From Collimonas rhizosphaerae (lineage in GTDB: Bacteria; Pseudomonadota; Gammaproteobacteria; Burkholderiales; Burkholderiaceae_D), in assembly GCF_038896935.1 (NCBI RefSeq), contig NZ_JBANDC010000010.1, positions 1 to 64,000 of the forward strand: a stretch of DNA of 64,000 nt. Direction: 5' to 3'. The position numbers and the translations under genes are program-made. Numbering within the stretch: position 1 is the stretch's first letter; each line of letters opens with the position of its first letter. The notes below the pieces were generated by a model, which saw nothing but the letters and a program-made list of their open reading frames with translations, ran no database searches and had not been told where the DNA came from. Positions 60,548-64,000 of the stretch are shown piece by piece.

Positions 60548-61447
60548 CTAGGGGGTAGATCTATGTTTAGACAGTTGTAGTGGCTGTGCGTGAGCGTCTA
60601 AAGTCTTTGCTATAACGTCTGCATACGCCATTATGAAATCAGTCAGTGCGTTCAACCGGTTCCAATGCATACCCGAGCCAGTATCCACAAGATGATTTTC
60701 AATCAACGAGATGGTGTTTTCATGCTCTCCCGTGTCGAAGAAATTTAACAAAAACTTTACGTGATAGTTCTTCTTCTCGTCGCTGAACGACAAACCGGAT
60801 TTTTCGAACATCGAGTCAATAAAATTCTGCTTGTTCTGCACAACGCCATCGGTATGGACGATCGCATGTCTGAGATGCTCAACGAAAAATACAATAAGTT
60901 TAAGATTTATGCCGAAGTGATTTTCGGACTCTACTTTGGCGATTCTGGGAAATTTTAATCTAAGCTGGTTCAGAATGTTTTCAGGAAAACTGCCTTTTTT
61001 CGCTTTTGAGCGTTTCAAGAACCAATCAAATTTCTGCCCGGGCAGTTCATCGAGCGAGATGTTGCCAAAATCGGCAAGTGGCCACAAATTGTTATCGACA
61101 TAGCCGGCAAATGCGTATATGTCTTTTAGATAGGCCTCGAATGCTTCAAATACATTGACCAGGAACCACTGGTACTGTTTATTTTTATGCAAAATAAATT
61201 GACGTCGCCTGTCGTCATTCGTACTTGTGAAATATCCGTACGTTTTCCATTCTCCTTCTTCGGCAGTAAGGAAAGCCATATTGTCCCGGCGCTCACCGTG
61301 ATTCAGTATGCCGGCCTCGTCGAGAGATTTTACGTAACGTTCAATAGCGGCCAGTTCCTTTTCAACGGTGTCCTTAACGGATCGTTGATATAGATTCGCA
61401 ATTGAAACTTTGGCGTTTAATTTTTCTACAATTTTGACCAGCTCCAT
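60548..61447 (-). CDS. HEPN-like hypothetical protein
   Basis: The 299-residue helical product carries LRHAIVHTDG, an R-x4-H motif (Arg193, His198) of HEPN-type RNases, in a context (FVEHLRHAIVHTDG) typical of large HEPN proteins. It is divergent from an FRG-domain gene. An abortive-infection role is plausible by analogy, not demonstrated. Confidence 0.65.
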   Translation of the reverse strand: MELVKIVEKLNAKVSIANLYQRSVKDTVEKELAAIERYVKSLDEAGILNHGERRDNMAFLTAEEGEWKTYGYFTSTNDDRRRQFILHKNKQYQWFLVNVFEAFEAYLKDIYAFAGYVDNNLWPLADFGNISLDELPGQKFDWFLKRSKAKKGSFPENILNQLRLKFPRIAKVESENHFGINLKLIVFFVEHLRHAIVHTDGVVQNKQNFIDSMFEKSGLSFSDEKKNYHVKFLLNFFDTGEHENTISLIENHLVDTGSGMHWNRLNALTDFIMAYADVIAKTLDAHAQPLQLSKHRSTP

Positions 61448-61755
61448 GTGCGATTCCCAAGTGAAAATTATTCGGTTTTATTGATAATATTCTTTGCTAT
61501 TTTAGCTGACGACGATGTTTATTTTTGATGCGACTAATGGTCCCGAGAGTAGTCGGCCGCCGTTGGAGTTGCTTCCGTCATGTCTACGTCGAGTGGACTC
61601 CAACCGCTTTCGTATGAATGTGCGCGTCTTCTCGGCCCCCTAATCGTGCAAAGATCCATTGGCCAGGGGTAATATATGATGTTATGGCGACGGCCAAATG
61701 AAAATGTCCAGGTCTATTGGATCGCATAGTTACAAATGAAAGCACAGGAGGACAG
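61448..61755. other. Divergent intergenic region
   Basis: This 308-base gap between the HEPN-like and FRG genes shows no gene or clear repeat; it must hold both promoters. AGGAGGACAG immediately before 61756 is a strong ribosome site. Confidence 0.5.
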
Positions 61756-62865
61756 ATGAAGGGGCAATGGTTCGGCGAATTTCAGAATCCAACAATGAAG
61801 GGCTTCTTGCGAATTGATGTTGACGAAACAACGTCGGGATTTGCCGGCCGAGCGGTGGCTTTTGGCCCTGTTGAGCTAACGCCTACTATTGTAGGGAGTT
61901 TCGATACGCTATCGCAGTCGAATCCTATTCAATTTTCTGTGCCGCTTGGTCCGGCCGATCCGAATACTGGATTCTTCATGGCTTGGGACGACGTCGCTCC
62001 GCGATATCCGGGCACCAAATTTGCGAAAACGCTCCAAGTAACAGCAAGTTGGGATGCGCAGCATCTAACCCTAAAGTGGGTCTCGGACATCGGCAATGAG
62101 GGGCAGGCAGTTCTTTCCCGAACAACGGCCGGGACCGAGTCTGAATATGTTCAAAACCCAATAACGTGGGATGAATTCAAACGAATGGTAGCCGGGCTGG
62201 AGCCGCGGAGATTTGTGTTTCGAGGTCAAAGCGATCAAAAACGACTACGAACAACGTATCACCGAACTGGCCGGGCAGATCTTACGAGATATGCATATCA
62301 AGACATCCCCGCGCTTCATCAATACTTGAGCAGTCGTACGCGTCATTTCTTCAATTTGCAAGACCCCAAGGAATACGGCGCATTTTTACACTTGGCCCAA
62401 CATCACGGCTACCCAACCCCATTGTTAGATTGGTCGTTCTCGCCGTATGTAGCGTCTTTTTTCGCGTATCGGTCCTCTCGAAATTCTCAAGCCGCGGTCG
62501 CAGAAGAGACACAACGAGTGCGAATTTATAAATTTGATAAGCAGGCGTGGCAGGAGACATACGCCGAGGAAACAAAGCTCGACGCGTTGAAATTACATAT
62601 ATCTGCCTATGAATTCCTGGCAATTGACAACGAACGAATGATTCCTCAGCAGGCGATGTCGATCTTAACAAACATTGATGACATCGAACGCTACATCCGT
62701 ACGCGTGAGAACGACGGGACGCGTAAATATTTGGAGGTCTTTGACCTGTCCATTCGGGACCGCCCATCCATCATGCGGGAACTTAGCATGATGGGCGTAA
62801 CGGCCGGGTCATTGTTTCCGGGGCTTGACGGAAGCTGTGAAGAATTAAAAGAGCGTTTTTTCTGA
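61756..62865 (+). CDS. FRG-domain protein
   Basis: From ATG 61756 (AGGAGG upstream) the product is 369 residues. After a beta-rich N-terminal region, an FRG domain is clear: RFVFRGQSDQKRLRTTYHRTG, FLHLAQHHGYPTPLLDWSFS and PYVASFFAY. FRG domains are frequent in phage-defence loci but their activity is not settled. The last 21 bases overlap the convergent integrase gene. Confidence 0.82.
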   Translation: MKGQWFGEFQNPTMKGFLRIDVDETTSGFAGRAVAFGPVELTPTIVGSFDTLSQSNPIQFSVPLGPADPNTGFFMAWDDVAPRYPGTKFAKTLQVTASWDAQHLTLKWVSDIGNEGQAVLSRTTAGTESEYVQNPITWDEFKRMVAGLEPRRFVFRGQSDQKRLRTTYHRTGRADLTRYAYQDIPALHQYLSSRTRHFFNLQDPKEYGAFLHLAQHHGYPTPLLDWSFSPYVASFFAYRSSRNSQAAVAEETQRVRIYKFDKQAWQETYAEETKLDALKLHISAYEFLAIDNERMIPQQAMSILTNIDDIERYIRTRENDGTRKYLEVFDLSIRDRPSIMRELSMMGVTAGSLFPGLDGSCEELKERFF

Positions 62866-63999
62866 CTCTGCCAAAGTACAATTTAGCTGCGGCTTGCTTT
62901 GAACATGTTCATGCTCCATCTTGACTCGATTGGGCTCTACTGTGCCTCGCCAGCGGCATTTTACATATATCTCTGTTGTCGTCACTGAGTCATGCCCGCA
63001 CAGCACTTGAATTTGCTCTAGTGGAATTCCGGACAGCCACATGTCGGTGGCTCCTTTCGCCTTTAAATCGTAAAAGCCGAACCCCGCGATCGGCTCCTTC
63101 CTCGACTTGCGTTGTTTGTTGTCTGGTGTTTTGCTTACATATCGACGCAACATTGCGCATAGGCCATCGTATGTATAAGGCTCACCATCCATGCGGTGAA
63201 TCAGTGTCATATCGGAATTTGCAGGCACTCCGTCCATACGCAAGTCTTTGATGATTGCGTCAATATCTGGCGTGATCGCTATATCGACGATTGCACCTGT
63301 CTTTCCCTGATCATTGCGAATGACTCGCCGCGTGCTACCGTCAGGTTCGCGTTTGACCACGATATTTTCTGCTGGCGTCCACTGAATGATGTCCTCCGGA
63401 CGCTGCAGTGTTCGATAGATGAGGTCCATGAGGCCGCGAACCTGGCGAACGGCTAGTTTGCGTACGCCATGAAATTCGTTGTGCTCGACGTATCGCTCCC
63501 TGGGGGTTTCTTTGTTCCGTCGAACACCGGAGCATGGGTTTACCTTGATGCTGCCTTCGCCCGTGCGAATTAGCCAGGTAAAGCAAGCCGACAGGCAGGC
63601 CTTCTCCCGGTTGGCGCGAACTGGGCGATCATTGTCGACACCGAGATCCAGGTACTGTGCGACGTGTTTAGGTTCGATTCCTGGAGGCGTCATCCTGCCA
63701 AAAAATGGTTTCAGAATTTCCACGTTCCGCTTGTAGTCCTCGTACGTGCGCGTCGCCAGGGTGTTTTTTGCAACTCGTTTCTCACAATGGACGATGAACG
63801 AATCTAGATAGTACGCCATCGTTCCATATGAACTGTCAGGATCGTTGTATAGATTTCCTTTCCGTTTTGCTTCGGCCAGATCTGTGCCTAGCCGTTCCCA
63901 TGTTTTATCGCGATGGACATAGTAGAGGGCACCATGTTTTGCGTATACCCTATCCGGGAGACCCAGTGGGTTATTGCTTCGTTTGCGGCCTGTTGTCAT
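62845..63999 (-). CDS. Second tyrosine recombinase with altered box II
   Basis: The 384-residue product has an Arap/SAM-like N-terminal region, the catalytic Arg in LQRPEDIIQ, and the C-terminal box LCGHDSVTTTEIYVK with the nucleophile Tyr. The HxxR box reads FYDLKAKGATD, with Tyr and Lys in place of His and Arg. It may be an atypical or weakened enzyme. Its ATG lies one base from the window edge, so the true start could be upstream. Confidence 0.85.
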   Translation of the reverse strand: MTTGRKRSNNPLGLPDRVYAKHGALYYVHRDKTWERLGTDLAEAKRKGNLYNDPDSSYGTMAYYLDSFIVHCEKRVAKNTLATRTYEDYKRNVEILKPFFGRMTPPGIEPKHVAQYLDLGVDNDRPVRANREKACLSACFTWLIRTGEGSIKVNPCSGVRRNKETPRERYVEHNEFHGVRKLAVRQVRGLMDLIYRTLQRPEDIIQWTPAENIVVKREPDGSTRRVIRNDQGKTGAIVDIAITPDIDAIIKDLRMDGVPANSDMTLIHRMDGEPYTYDGLCAMLRRYVSKTPDNKQRKSRKEPIAGFGFYDLKAKGATDMWLSGIPLEQIQVLCGHDSVTTTEIYVKCRWRGTVEPNRVKMEHEHVQSKPQLNCTLAESEKTLF

Positions 64000-64000
64000 A

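Overview
The window is about 52 kb of GC-rich proteobacterial chromosome followed by about 12 kb of more AT-rich mobile DNA. Gene content (D-xylose ABC operon with XylR, AzlCD, a Tat-exported phospholipase C, a Tad/Flp pilus locus, an MtoX operon, many LysR/MarR/AraC regulators) and codon use suggest Burkholderiales, probably an Oxalobacteraceae genus such as Collimonas. That placement is inference, because no rRNA gene is present.

Layout. 1-8.9 kb: end of an ExbD gene, a TPR protein, a prolyl oligopeptidase, a Crp/Fnr regulator, small envelope proteins, an aspartate/glutamate-type racemase, AzlCD and a LysR regulator. 9.1-13.9 kb: an MDR oxidoreductase, a metallophosphoesterase, a phosphocholine phospholipase C with a possible Pho box, and a small HigA-like orphan. 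13.9-21.7 kb: xylose locus, with galM-xylR divergent from xylA-xylF-xylG-xylH; no xylulokinase is present. 22.3-35.8 kb: a complete-looking Tad pilus locus (flp, cpaA, cpaB, cpaC, lipoprotein, two tandem flp genes, tadG-like, two tadE-like, cpaE, cpaF, tadB, tadC), closed by a convergent NarL-type response regulator and histidine kinase. This 14.2 kb block is bracketed by the 3' end of xylH and a decayed second copy of the same xylH 3' end, which suggests it arrived as a unit.

36-46 kb: exporters, two paralogous Ala/Lys-rich secreted proteins that share a leader and a direct-repeat operator-like motif, a MarR operon (isochorismatase-like hydrolase, membrane protein, MFS exporter), RDD, DHFR-like and HAD proteins. 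46.3-51.8 kb: an HTH-nucleotidyltransferase with a 34-bp palindrome touching its start codon, an AraC/SnoaL pair, and a probable methanethiol oxidase operon (mtoX, SCO-type copper chaperone, MauG-type dihaem protein).

51.9-64 kb: tandem integrative elements at a tRNA-Asn site. Fragments of the tRNA-Asn 3' half occur at 51,890 (11 nt), 55,297 (45 nt) and 60,399 (45 nt), each just after a hairpin. The middle element (5.1 kb) has its own Rep, excisionase-like and integrase genes plus three cargo genes of unknown function, including an overlapping wHTH / wHTH-HEPN pair. The left element carries a DUF2971 protein and small membrane proteins. The right one carries a HEPN protein divergent from an FRG-domain protein and ends in another tyrosine recombinase at the window edge. 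These cargo genes are the best candidates for undescribed defence-type systems. No intact tRNA, rRNA or CRISPR array was seen.
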